The position numbers were made by a program, and so were the translations under genes. A DNA stretch of 64,000 nt from Rhodococcus sp. 4CII. Its GTDB lineage: Bacteria > Actinomycetota > Actinomycetes > Mycobacteriales > Mycobacteriaceae. How positions within the stretch are numbered: position 1 is the stretch's first letter; each line of letters opens with the position of its first letter. Positions 8,035 through 16,319 of this stretch are shown here, one piece after another. The stretch is taken from assembly GCF_014256275.1 (NCBI RefSeq), contig NZ_JACCFE010000002.1, forward strand, positions 2,418,001 through 2,482,000, written 5' to 3'. The notes beneath the pieces are model-generated. The model saw nothing but the letters and a program-made list of their open reading frames with translations. It had not been told where the DNA came from and searched no databases.

Positions 8035-9253
8035 CGCGGACCTGCACTTTCAGGGGAAGGGCGGCGAAACCGCGCACGTTGGTCGAGTGGACCCGCACGC
8101 TGTTCGCCTCGTCGATGTCGTAGTCGTCGATGCGGGTGACGAGTTCGGTGAGGGCGATCCGCGCTTCCAGCCGGGCCATGTGGGCGCCGAGGCAGAAGTG
8201 GGTGCCGCCGCCGAAGCTCGCGAGCTTGTTGGACGTGTCTCTGCCGATCCGGTATTCGTCGGCGTCCTCGAACACCGCCGAGTCGCGGTTCGCGGACCCG
8301 ATGAGGATCAGCACCTTGTGGCCGGCGGGAATCGTCCGGTCGTGGAAGTCGAGGTCGACGGCCGCCGTCCGCGCGACCATCTGGCTGGACGTGTCGAAAC
8401 GCAGGGTCTCCTCCACCCACTCCGGCACCCGGCTCACGTCCTCGAATACGTGCCTGGCCTCGGCCGGATAGCGGAAACCCCAGTACAGCGCGTTGCCGAG
8501 CAGTTTGGTGGTGGTCTCGTTGCCCGCCACCACCATCAGGAACATGAAGGCGATGATCTCGTCGTCGGTGAGCCGGTCACCGTCGATCTCCGCCTCGAGC
8601 AGGGCCGAGGTGAGGTCCTCGGTCGGTCTTCTACGCCGCTCGGCCAGCATGTCGGCGTAGTAGCCGACGAGGTAGAGCGACGCCTCCATCGCAGCGTGCG
8701 GCACGTCGAGGACGCCCTCCTCGCGATGCACCACCAGATCGGCGAGCCGGCGGAGTTCGCCGCGGTCGGCCTCCGGCACCCCCATCAGCTCCGAGATCAC
8801 GTCCATCGGGAGCTTGCCCGCGAATTCGGCGATCCAGTCGAACTCGCCCGCCTCGAGCGCCGGGGCGAGGTACTGCCGGGTCAGATCCAGGATGCGGCCC
8901 TCCAGTTCGTTCACCCGCCTCGGGGTGAAGCCGCGGGACACCAACTGCCGCATCCGCATGTGCCGCGGATCGTCCAGCGCGAGAAAGGACATGGTCTTGT
9001 GGGCGTGCGGACCGTAGGCCGCTGGGTCGAGCGACACCCCGTTCGCGCTCGACAGGCGCTGGTTGTCGCGGAACGCCGCGACGACGTCCTCGTGCCGGGA
9101 CAGCGCCCAGAAGTCGAGTTCCTCGTTGTAGTAGACCGGCGCCTCTTCCCGCAGTCTTCGATACGTGACGTACGGATCTTCGTGGAAGCCATAGTCGTAC
9201 GGATTGAACGTCACCGGATTGCGGGACACCCCGGGCATCGAGGCTGCGGTCAT
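8027..9253 (-). CDS. Cytochrome P450, CYP123-like
   Basis: 408 aa soluble bacterial P450. Helix I contains VVAGNETTTKL (acid-alcohol pair replaced by E-T). ExxR is in EETLRFD, and the haem-binding cysteine is in FGGGTHFCLGAHMA. The position (second P450 upstream of CYP51, next to a TetR gene) equals Mtb Rv0766c/CYP123, which supports orthology. It would use the same ferredoxin. It begins 5 bp after the TetR stop, so the regulator gene may lead the operon. The substrate is unknown. Confidence 0.85.
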   Translation of the reverse strand: MTAASMPGVSRNPVTFNPYDYGFHEDPYVTYRRLREEAPVYYNEELDFWALSRHEDVVAAFRDNQRLSSANGVSLDPAAYGPHAHKTMSFLALDDPRHMRMRQLVSRGFTPRRVNELEGRILDLTRQYLAPALEAGEFDWIAEFAGKLPMDVISELMGVPEADRGELRRLADLVVHREEGVLDVPHAAMEASLYLVGYYADMLAERRRRPTEDLTSALLEAEIDGDRLTDDEIIAFMFLMVVAGNETTTKLLGNALYWGFRYPAEARHVFEDVSRVPEWVEETLRFDTSSQMVARTAAVDLDFHDRTIPAGHKVLILIGSANRDSAVFEDADEYRIGRDTSNKLASFGGGTHFCLGAHMARLEARIALTELVTRIDDYDIDEANSVRVHSTNVRGFAALPLKVQVRDA

Positions 9254-9258
9254 GGCAT

Positions 9259-9834
9259 CTACTCCAGAATCAGCTTGGCGGAAGTTTCGAGTCGATCGGC
9301 GAATTGTGCGTAGGACCCGTAGCCCATTCCCGCGCGGACGAGGCCGCCGGCGTACAGCAGCTCCAGTGCTTCGAGGACGTCGGGGTCGTGGCCCTCGCCC
9401 AGCGCCGCGGCAAGGCGATCACGGATCTCGAGCCCGATGCGGGCACGGAGGTGTTCCACGTCGGGGTCGCGGCCGAGCAGCGCGTTGGTGACGGCACCGG
9501 CGAGTTCGGGTTCGTCCGCCACCAGGAGGGCGATATGGCGGAGCACGGCGACCACGCGTCCGGTGCGGTCGAGTCCGTCGTCCGCGGGCTGCGGCGGCGA
9601 CGCGGCGAGGCGGCGCCAGAAGACCTCGGCGACGAGGTGTTCCTTCGAGGAGAAGTAGGTGTACGCGGTTGCCGGTGCGACCCCGGCGAGACCGGCCACC
9701 GAGCGGACAGTGAGCCCCGCGAATCCCTCTTCGCGCAGTACTTCGACGGCCGCCTTGGTGAGTTTGTCGACGGTGTCGGCTTGCTTCTCGGTGAGACGGC
9801 GGCGGGTGGACTCGAAATTCATACTACTGGACAC
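9259..9834 (-). CDS. TetR-family regulator of the CYP51 block
   Basis: 191 aa if read from a GTG at 9834; an in-frame ATG at 9822 gives 187 aa and may be the true start. The N-terminal helix-turn-helix spans LTVRSVAGLAGVAPATAYTYF with a following SSKEHL helix, typical of TetR. The C-terminal two-thirds is a helical ligand-binding and dimerisation region. It corresponds by position to Mtb Rv0767c. A 16-bp near-palindrome covers its start and recurs in front of the divergent aldehyde dehydrogenase, so it probably represses itself, the P450 genes and the rightward operon. Confidence 0.88.
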   Translation of the reverse strand: MSSSMNFESTRRRLTEKQADTVDKLTKAAVEVLREEGFAGLTVRSVAGLAGVAPATAYTYFSSKEHLVAEVFWRRLAASPPQPADDGLDRTGRVVAVLRHIALLVADEPELAGAVTNALLGRDPDVEHLRARIGLEIRDRLAAALGEGHDPDVLEALELLYAGGLVRAGMGYGSYAQFADRLETSAKLILE

Positions 9835-9842
9835 GTGTCTGG
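9827..9842. promoter_or_regulatory. Operator candidate, site 1 (CTGGACACGTGTCTGG)
   Basis: Near-palindrome with a perfect GACACGTGTC core, at the start of the TetR gene. Its reverse complement, CCAGACACGTGTCCAG, differs by one base from the sequence at 10273-10288. A site here would block the TetR-CYP123-CYP51 transcript. Confidence 0.6.
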
Positions 9843-9885
9843 ACGCTACTACAGTTACCGGCCCCTGGCAATGAAGAGCAGGCGC

Positions 9886-10223
9886 TCACACCATGTCGCG
9901 CGGGTGAATTCGCACGGGCATCGTCTTGATCCCACTGATGAATTTCGACCGCAGCCGGACGACCGGACCGGCGGGCTCGACCCGGTCGATCTGCGGGTTG
10001 GGACTCCGGCCGATGTCGAACCGGTACGGCTCGCCGAAGACGTCCCCGTCGCGGATGTGCCCCGCGAGCACTTCGACTTCCTCGGCGACGACTCGGACCT
10101 CGACGTGATCTACGAATCCGTACTCCGGGGAGCCCTCGCCGGCGTCGGATTCGCCGCACCCACCAACTCCGCCAGTTTCTGGAGCGGCCACGGCGGCTCG
10201 GCTTCGTAGTCGCGGTCGGCCAT
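9886..10223 (-). pseudogene. Small gene with apparent single-base frameshift
   Basis: An ATG at 10223 has a well-placed GGAG seven bases upstream and opens MADRDYEAEPPWPLQKLAEL, but the frame stops after about 37 residues. The next frame continues with actinobacterial codon bias from about 10140 to 9886 (GEGSPEYGFVDHVEVRV, then KTMPVRIHPRDMV). Adding one G near 10138 (GCGAG to GCGGAG) would join them into one protein of about 112 aa. It is therefore a recently broken gene, or a sequencing error. A GTG at 10191 in the second frame is an alternative start without a good ribosome site. The product is not recognised. It fills much of the 500-bp space between the TetR gene and the aldehyde dehydrogenase. 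Confidence 0.5.
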
Positions 10224-10272
10224 CGCAACTCCGGGACTCGCCATTGCGGCATCCAGTTGTTCAAACTATAGT

Positions 10273-10288
10273 CCAGACACATGTCCAG
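10273..10288. promoter_or_regulatory. Operator candidate, site 2 (CCAGACACATGTCCAG)
   Basis: Same motif as at 9827-9842 with one base changed, 48 bp upstream of the aldehyde dehydrogenase ATG and just after an AT-rich stretch (CAAACTATAGT) that could hold the -10 region. It is the likely binding site of the adjacent TetR protein. Confidence 0.6.
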
Positions 10289-10335
10289 TTTTCAGAGATC
10301 GTTGTGACATCCACCCGATTCGGAAGCGACAATCC

Positions 10336-11802
10336 ATGACTCTGCGCCCCACCGACAGCTCCGCGCTCCTGATCGACGGCAAACTGATTCCCGGTTCCGG
10401 CGGCACCTTCGAGGTGATCAACCCGGCAACCGAAGAGATACTGGGACGGGCCGCCGACGCCACCGCATCCGACATGGAGACCGCGATCGCCGCGGCCCGG
10501 CGGGCCTTCGACGACACCACGTGGACACGCAACCACGCCTTCCGCGCCCGCTGCCTACGACAACTGCGCGACGTGCTGCAGTCGCACATCGAGGAACTGC
10601 GCGAGATCACCATCGCCGAGGTCGGCGCTCCCGCCTTCCTCACCAGCGGACCGCAACTCGAGGGCCCGGTCGCCGACCTCGGCTACTTCGCAGGCCTCGC
10701 CGACACTTATTCGTGGGAACAGGATTTGGGCATCGCGGAACCGATGGGCATCAGGACGCGACGACAGGTCCTCAAGGAGGCCGTCGGTGTGGTCGGCGCC
10801 ATCACACCGTGGAACTTCCCGCACCAGATCAACTTCGCCAAGATCGGCCCCGCGCTGGCGGCCGGCAACACGGTCGTCCTCAAACCCGCTCCCGACACTC
10901 CCTGGTGCGCGGCCCTGGTCGGGCACCTCGTCGCGGAGGAGACCGACATCCCGGCCGGGGTGCTCAACATCGTCACGTCGAGCGACCATTCCCTCGGCGC
11001 GCAACTCTCGACCGATCCGCGCGTGGACCTGGTCTCGTTCACCGGGTCGACCGCCACCGGCAGATCCGTCATGGCGGCGGCGTCCGAGACCTTGAAGAGG
11101 GTGTTCCTCGAACTCGGCGGCAAATCGGCGTTCATCGTGCTCGACGACGCCGACCTCGCCGGTGCCTGCGGGGTCGCCGCGTTCACCGTGTCCACCCATG
11201 CAGGGCAGGGATGCGCAATCACCACCCGGTTGCTGGTGCCGCGGGAGAAGTACGACGAGGCGGTCGAGGCCACGGCCCGGACGCTCGGCGGGTTGGCCGC
11301 GGGAGACCCGACGAAACCCGGCACCATCTGCGGTCCACTCATCTCCGCGCGGCAGCGCGCCCGGGTCGAGGACTACCTTCGGCTCGCGCGGGAGGAGGGC
11401 GGCACGATCGTCGTCGGTGGCGGCCGCCCGGCCGATCGCGACCGCGGATTCTTCATCGAGCCCACCCTGATCTCCGGCCTCGACAACACCGCCCGGGTGG
11501 CGCGGGAGGAGATCTTCGGACCCGTGCTCGTGATCATTCCCCACGACGGCGACGGCGACGCGATCCGTATCGCCAACGACTCGCCGTACGGGCTGTCCGG
11601 GTCGGTGTGGGGCACGGACCCCGCACGCGTGAAGCGGGTGGTCGACGGCGTGCGCACCGGCACGCTCAGCGTCAACGGCGGCGTCTGGTATTCGGCCGAC
11701 GCCCCGTTCGGCGGATACAAGCAGTCCGGAATCGGCCGCGAGATGGGCGTGGCCGGTTTCGAGGAATACCTGGAAACCAAGCTGGTCGCGGAACCGGCCT
11801 GA
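10336..11802 (+). CDS. NAD(P)-dependent aldehyde dehydrogenase (Rv0768/AldA-like)
   Basis: 488 aa, complete. The cofactor/oxyanion region is GAITPWNFPHQINFAKI with the catalytic-loop asparagine. The general base glutamate is in FLELGGKSAF, the catalytic cysteine in GQGCAITTR, and the C-terminal EEIFGPVL is present. It oxidises an aldehyde to a carboxylate. It is the first gene of the rightward operon divergent from the TetR-CYP51 genes, the same arrangement as Mtb Rv0768. Oxidation of an aldehyde released by the P450s fits the context but is inferred. Confidence 0.92.
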   Translation: MTLRPTDSSALLIDGKLIPGSGGTFEVINPATEEILGRAADATASDMETAIAAARRAFDDTTWTRNHAFRARCLRQLRDVLQSHIEELREITIAEVGAPAFLTSGPQLEGPVADLGYFAGLADTYSWEQDLGIAEPMGIRTRRQVLKEAVGVVGAITPWNFPHQINFAKIGPALAAGNTVVLKPAPDTPWCAALVGHLVAEETDIPAGVLNIVTSSDHSLGAQLSTDPRVDLVSFTGSTATGRSVMAAASETLKRVFLELGGKSAFIVLDDADLAGACGVAAFTVSTHAGQGCAITTRLLVPREKYDEAVEATARTLGGLAAGDPTKPGTICGPLISARQRARVEDYLRLAREEGGTIVVGGGRPADRDRGFFIEPTLISGLDNTARVAREEIFGPVLVIIPHDGDGDAIRIANDSPYGLSGSVWGTDPARVKRVVDGVRTGTLSVNGGVWYSADAPFGGYKQSGIGREMGVAGFEEYLETKLVAEPA

Positions 11803-11839
11803 CAACACGCCGGCCCGAATGAAGAGGGAGTCAATCGAT

Positions 11840-12592
11840 ATGGGACGTTTCGACGGCAAGACGGCCATCGTCACCGGCGCCGCGCAGGGTATCGGCGAGG
11901 GTTACGCGCGTGCTCTTGCCCGCGAGGGCGCCAACGTGGTGGTGGCCGACCTCAACGCGGAACTCGGCGAGACGGTCGCCAAGCAGATCAGCGCCGACGG
12001 CGGAGGCGCGGTGTTCAAGGACGTCGACGTCGCCGACGAGGACTCGGCGAAAGCCCTTGCGGAGTTCACCGTCGAGAAGTTCGGGGGCATCGACCATCTC
12101 GTGAACAACGCCGCGATCTACGGCGAAATGAAACTCGACCTCCTCATCACCGTGCCATGGGACTACTACAAGAAATTCATGGCCGTGAACTTCGACGGCG
12201 CCCTCAACGTCACGCGCGCGGTGTGGCCGCACATGAACGAACGCGGTGGCGGCTCGATCGTCAACCAGTCGTCGACGGCTGCCTGGCTGTACTCCGGTTT
12301 CTACGGCCTCGCGAAGGTCGGGATCAACGGCCTCACCCAGCAACTCGCCCACGAGGTGGGCGGCATGAACATCCGGGTCAACGCCATCGCGCCCGGACCG
12401 ATCGACACCGAAGCCACCCGCACCGTCACACCGGGAAATATGGTGGCAGACATGGTCAAGACGTTGCCGCTCAAACGGATGGGCACCCCTGACGACCTCG
12501 TCGGTGCCTGCCTGTTCCTGCTCTCCGACGAGGCGAGCTGGATCACCGGGCAGATCTTCAACGTCGACGGCGGACAGATTTTTCGGGCATGA
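11840..12592 (+). CDS. Short-chain dehydrogenase/reductase (Rv0769-like)
   Basis: 250 aa. The cofactor motif is VTGAAQGIGEGYA, NNAA lies near residue 90, the catalytic serine is in NQSSTAAW, and FYGLAKVG carries YxxxK. I chose the ATG at 11840 because AGAGGGAG lies about ten bases upstream; an in-frame ATG at 11819 has no such site. The stop overlaps the next start by ATGA. Second gene of the aldehyde dehydrogenase operon; substrate unknown. Confidence 0.9.
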   Translation: MGRFDGKTAIVTGAAQGIGEGYARALAREGANVVVADLNAELGETVAKQISADGGGAVFKDVDVADEDSAKALAEFTVEKFGGIDHLVNNAAIYGEMKLDLLITVPWDYYKKFMAVNFDGALNVTRAVWPHMNERGGGSIVNQSSTAAWLYSGFYGLAKVGINGLTQQLAHEVGGMNIRVNAIAPGPIDTEATRTVTPGNMVADMVKTLPLKRMGTPDDLVGACLFLLSDEASWITGQIFNVDGGQIFRA

Positions 12593-13470
12593 CAACCACC
12601 GAGCAGGTATCCGTCGGCTACATCGGACTCGGCAACATGGGTGCGCCCATGGCGAAGCGGCTACTCGACCGGCCGGGCGGACTCATCGTGTGCGACACCC
12701 GGCCGGAGGCGCTGGAACCGTTCGGCAAGGCGGGCGCGAAGGTCACGTCGAGTCCGCGGGAGGTGGCGGAGAACGCGGACGTCATCTCGGTGACGGTGCT
12801 CAACGACGAGCAGGTGCGGGCGGTTGTCGCAGAGATCCTCGACACCGCGAGGCCGGGCACGGTCGTGGCGGTGCACTCCACGATCAGCGACGTCACCGCG
12901 GTCGAACTCGCCGACCGGTGCCGTGTGCAGGGCGTCGACCTGATCGACGCTCCCGTCAGCGGCGGCGCCCCCGGGGCACACCAGGGGAAGCTCGCGGTGA
13001 TGGTCGGGGCGAGCGAAGACGCGTTCGAGAAGGTCCGGGAGCCGTTCGGGCACTGGGCCGAACTCGTCGTGCACGCCGGCGACGTGGGCGCGGGCACGCG
13101 GATGAAGCTGGCCCGCAACCTGCTGCACTTCGTCTCGTTCACTGCCGCCGCCGAGGCGCAGCGGCTCGCCGAGGCCGCCGGTCTCGACATCACCGAACTC
13201 GGGAAGGTGGTCCGGCACACGGACGCGATCACCGGGGGCGCCGGAGCGATCATGCTCCGCGACACCACCGAGGCCCTCGACGAGAACGACAACTGGTACC
13301 CGATCATGTCCCACGTCCGGGACCTCGGGGAGAAGGACCTGTCACTGGCGATCGGGCTCGGCGACCGACTCGACGTCGCGCTGCCGCTCGCCCGACTCGC
13401 ACTCTCCGGCCTGGGTCCGGGACTCGGCGTCGAGCACACCGCGGACAAGGACAAGGAGGAACAGCCATGA
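12589..13470 (+). CDS. NAD-dependent beta-hydroxyacid dehydrogenase (3-hydroxyisobutyrate dehydrogenase family)
   Basis: 293 aa. The N-terminal Rossmann motif is YIGLGNMGAPMAK, the substrate-binding motif DAPVSGGAPGA, and the catalytic lysine is in AGTRMKLARNLL near residue 170. The C-terminal helical domain is complete. It oxidises a beta-hydroxyacid to the semialdehyde or reduces the reverse. It overlaps both neighbours by 4 bp and equals Mtb Rv0770 by position. Confidence 0.9.
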   Translation: MTTTEQVSVGYIGLGNMGAPMAKRLLDRPGGLIVCDTRPEALEPFGKAGAKVTSSPREVAENADVISVTVLNDEQVRAVVAEILDTARPGTVVAVHSTISDVTAVELADRCRVQGVDLIDAPVSGGAPGAHQGKLAVMVGASEDAFEKVREPFGHWAELVVHAGDVGAGTRMKLARNLLHFVSFTAAAEAQRLAEAAGLDITELGKVVRHTDAITGGAGAIMLRDTTEALDENDNWYPIMSHVRDLGEKDLSLAIGLGDRLDVALPLARLALSGLGPGLGVEHTADKDKEEQP

Positions 13471-13859
13471 CCGACGACACCCGCACCCGCGGCCTGGCCA
13501 TGATGGAGAAGGTCTACGGATTCGAGATGCAGGACGGACCCGGCGCGCACTTCGCCGTCACCGCCGACCACCTGTTCGCCGACATCTGGTCGCGGCCGGG
13601 GCTGAGCATCCGCGACCGCAGGCTTCTCCTCCTCGGCGCGCTCACCGCGCAGGGACTCGTCGACGTCGCCGAGATCCAGGTGGGGGCGGCCCTGCACAAC
13701 GAGGAACTCGACGAGGAGCAACTCCGGGAGATCGCGCTGTTCCTGTGCCATTACGTGGGCTGGCCGTTGGGGACGAAACTCGACTCGATGATCGGAGGGG
13801 TGCTACACAATCGGAAGAAGGCGGCCAGAGCGGCCACCCCGGATGCAGAGGCCACATGA
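13467..13859 (+). CDS. Carboxymuconolactone decarboxylase family protein (Rv0771-like)
   Basis: 130 aa, all-helical CMD/AhpD-type protein with LSIRDRRLLLLGALTAQG, the usual CMD core helix. The AhpD CxxC pair is absent: only one cysteine appears (LFLCHYVGW), so peroxidase activity through a cysteine pair is unlikely. It is joined by ATGA overlaps to the dehydrogenase before it and to the methyltransferase after it. It occupies the position of Rv0771. Its reaction here is not known. Confidence 0.87.
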   Translation: MTDDTRTRGLAMMEKVYGFEMQDGPGAHFAVTADHLFADIWSRPGLSIRDRRLLLLGALTAQGLVDVAEIQVGAALHNEELDEEQLREIALFLCHYVGWPLGTKLDSMIGGVLHNRKKAARAATPDAEAT

Positions 13860-14518
13860 GCACCGAACACCTGACACCAGAGCTTCTCCGACTCGCCGAC
13901 TCCACCCCCGGCTTCATGCCGGAGGACGAGGGGACCGCCCTCCACGAGGCCGCGATGCAGTACCTGGTCCCCGGCGGGGTGGGTGTCGAGATCGGCACGT
14001 ACTGCGGCCGGTCGACGATCTACCTCGGGGCAGCGGCGAGGGCGCGGGGTGCCCGCGTCGTCACGATCGATCACCACCACGGTTCAGAGGAACATCAGCC
14101 CGGATGGGAGTACCACGAACCGGCATTCGTCGATCCGCACACCGGGTTGCTCGACACGGTCGGCCGGTTCCGGCACACCTTGGCCGATTCGGGACTCGAG
14201 GAGTTCGTCGTCGGTGTGCTCGGCCGGTCGTCGACGGTCGCGAGGTTCTGGCGCACTCCGGTGAACTTCGTGTTCATCGACGGCGGACACACATCGGAGG
14301 CGGCATCGGCGGACCTCGAGGGGTGGGCGCCGTGGGTGAACGTCGGCGGCGCCCTGGTGATCCACGACGTGTTCCCCGATCCGGCGGACGGCGGCCGACC
14401 ACCGTTCGAGATCTACGAACGCGCTCTGGCGACAGGACAATTCAAGGAGACGTCCGTCACCGGTTCGCTGCGCGTTCTCGAGCGTGTGGGCGGTCAGACA
14501 GGCGAGCCGCTGGCCTGA
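13856..14518 (+). CDS. Class I SAM-dependent methyltransferase (Methyltransf_24 type)
   Basis: 220 aa. SAM-binding motif I is VGVEIGTYCGRSTIYLG near residues 42-57, followed by VVTIDHHHG, and NFVFIDGGHTSEAA marks the Methyltransf_24 family. The start overlaps the CMD stop by ATGA, so it is the last gene of the aldehyde dehydrogenase operon. Its 3' end overlaps the opposing gene by 25 bp. The methyl acceptor is unknown. Confidence 0.83.
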   Translation: MSTEHLTPELLRLADSTPGFMPEDEGTALHEAAMQYLVPGGVGVEIGTYCGRSTIYLGAAARARGARVVTIDHHHGSEEHQPGWEYHEPAFVDPHTGLLDTVGRFRHTLADSGLEEFVVGVLGRSSTVARFWRTPVNFVFIDGGHTSEAASADLEGWAPWVNVGGALVIHDVFPDPADGGRPPFEIYERALATGQFKETSVTGSLRVLERVGGQTGEPLA

Positions 14519-15582
14519 CAGTAGTCGCCGCACCGGTCGAGGCCGATCGGTAGTCCCACAGGCAGCGCCGCGTCCCGGAAGATTCCGTGTCCGGGCGTGG
14601 TGCGGGACAGCGCGTCCGCCGCGAGGATCATCGCGCCGCCCGTCCACGTAGTCTGCTCGACCGGCCACCGCTTGCCGTCGCTGTAGACGAGCCCCGTCCA
14701 GTACGAGCCGTCCGGATCCCGCAGATGCTGCATGGCGGTGAACTGTGCGAGCGCCCGGGCGCGCTCCCCCATCGCGTCGAGCGCCAGCACCAACTCGCAC
14801 GTTTCGGCGCCGGTCACCCACGGCCGGTGGTCCACGCAGCGGATGCCGAGCCCCTCGACCACGAAGTCGTCCCACCGCGAATCGATGCGCTCCGACGCGG
14901 CCGCACCGCGCACGGCGCCGCCGAGGATCGGGTAATACCAGTCCATGGAGTATTCGTCCTTGATCGCGAACGACTCCGGATGCTGCCGGATCGCGTGGCC
15001 GAGCGTGTATTTCGCGAACTCCCACTCCGGCTGGGGGTCGTCGATCAGCCGGGCCAGGAGCAGCCCGCAGTGCAGGCTGTGGTGAATACTGGAGTTTCCG
15101 GTCAGCAATGCCTCGGGGCAGTCCTGTCCGTTCTCGCCGCGGGCCCACCAGATTTCGCCGCTCGGAGCCTGCATGTCGACGACGAAGTCGAGGCCGCCCT
15201 GCACGGACGGCCACAGGGCTTCGACGAAGTTCCGGTCGCCGGTGATCAGGTAATGGTGCCACACCCCCACCGCGAGGTAGGCACAGAAGTTGCTGTCGGA
15301 ATCGTGATTCTCCACGACCCCGTCGCGGAACTTCATCGGCCACGAGCCGTCCGGTCGCTGCATCTGCCGGGACCACCCGTACGCGGCTTCCGCCTCGTCG
15401 ATCAGCCCGGCGGCGGCGAGCGCCATGGCGGATTCGACGTGATCCCACGGGTCGGTGTGCCCGCCCGGAAACCACGGCAGCGCCCCCGACGACTCCTGCG
15501 CTGCCGCGATCGACCGTGCCGTCTGCCTGACCTGGCTCTCCGACAACACGTTCGGCACCGACGGCACGCCGACGGCTCTCAC
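14494..15582 (-). CDS. Helical-repeat (alpha/alpha toroid) protein, prenyltransferase/glycoside-hydrolase-like
   Basis: 362 aa from a GTG that overlaps the methyltransferase stop as GTGA. The sequence is a series of paired helices with aromatic and acidic turns (PWFPGGHTDPWDH, QRPDGSWP, EEYS-like DEYSMDWYYP, DPDGSYWTG), the look of an (alpha/alpha)6 toroid. Databases tend to call such proteins prenyltransferase or terpene-cyclase-like, but the DxDD cyclase motif is missing. A glycosidase or glycan-binding role is as likely given the glycosyltransferase two genes upstream. Its 3' end overlaps the opposing methyltransferase by 25 bp. Confidence 0.72.
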   Translation of the reverse strand: MRAVGVPSVPNVLSESQVRQTARSIAAAQESSGALPWFPGGHTDPWDHVESAMALAAAGLIDEAEAAYGWSRQMQRPDGSWPMKFRDGVVENHDSDSNFCAYLAVGVWHHYLITGDRNFVEALWPSVQGGLDFVVDMQAPSGEIWWARGENGQDCPEALLTGNSSIHHSLHCGLLLARLIDDPQPEWEFAKYTLGHAIRQHPESFAIKDEYSMDWYYPILGGAVRGAAASERIDSRWDDFVVEGLGIRCVDHRPWVTGAETCELVLALDAMGERARALAQFTAMQHLRDPDGSYWTGLVYSDGKRWPVEQTTWTGGAMILAADALSRTTPGHGIFRDAALPVGLPIGLDRCGDYCQASGSPV

Positions 15583-16319
15583 CGCGGCGCCTTCACCACG
15601 CTCGGTTCCCTCGGCTTCTCGAGGTAGAACACGACGCTCTTGCCGACCACCGGATTGAGGACCTTCTCGGCAGTACGCGTGAGCCAGGGGGCCTTCATCA
15701 TGTCCCACACCAGAACCTGGTGATAGGCCTTCGCTAGGGGGTTGTCGTTGTTCTCCACCCCCACCGCGCACTTGAGCCACCAGTACGGGGAATGCAGGGC
15801 GTGGGCATGGTCCCGGCCCCGGACCCGCAGACCGGCGGTCGTGAGCTTCTCCGCCAGTTCGTCGGCGCGGTAGATACGGACGTGGCCGCCCTCCACCTCG
15901 TGGTACGCGTCGGACAGCGCCCAGCAGATCTTCTCCGGCAGCCACCGTGGAACCGTCACCGCCGCAACACCACCCGGTTTGAGGATGCGGGTCAGCTCGG
16001 CGATGGCGCGACCGTCGCGGGGCACGTGCTCGAGGACCTCGGAGATGAGGACCACGTCGAACGACGCGTCCTCGTACGGCAGGTTCAGCGCATCGCCGAC
16101 CTCCACCCGGGCCGACGCGCCCGCCGGGACCTCACCGACCTCGGCCATCGCCACGAACATCTTCTCGACGTCCGCGAGTTCGTCGGCGTTCTGGTCGAAG
16201 GCGATGACGTCGGCGCCGCGTCGATACAGCTCGAACGAGTGCCGTCCGGCGCCCGCCCCGATGTCGATCACCTTGTCCCCGGGCTTCACACCCAGCCGGT
16301 CGAAGTCCACGGTCAGCAC
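15579..16319 (-). CDS. Class I SAM-dependent methyltransferase (Methyltransf_11 type)
   Basis: 246 aa. Motif I is VIDIGAGAGRHSFEL near residue 20, followed by VIAFDQN. DVVLISEVLEHVPRD and LTRILKPGGVAAVTVP are the usual post-motifs. The GTG start overlaps the glycosyltransferase stop by 7 bp, and the stop overlaps the next gene's start by 4 bp. It likely methylates the product of the glycosyltransferase, or a shared lipid acceptor; this is inferred from context only. Confidence 0.87.
   Translation of the reverse strand: MLTVDFDRLGVKPGDKVIDIGAGAGRHSFELYRRGADVIAFDQNADELADVEKMFVAMAEVGEVPAGASARVEVGDALNLPYEDASFDVVLISEVLEHVPRDGRAIAELTRILKPGGVAAVTVPRWLPEKICWALSDAYHEVEGGHVRIYRADELAEKLTTAGLRVRGRDHAHALHSPYWWLKCAVGVENNDNPLAKAYHQVLVWDMMKAPWLTRTAEKVLNPVVGKSVVFYLEKPREPSVVKAPR

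Noticed and set aside
9304..10209. Plus-strand frame across the TetR gene and the following gap
   Set aside because: Runs antisense to a clear TetR gene, with no ribosome site and no family match.
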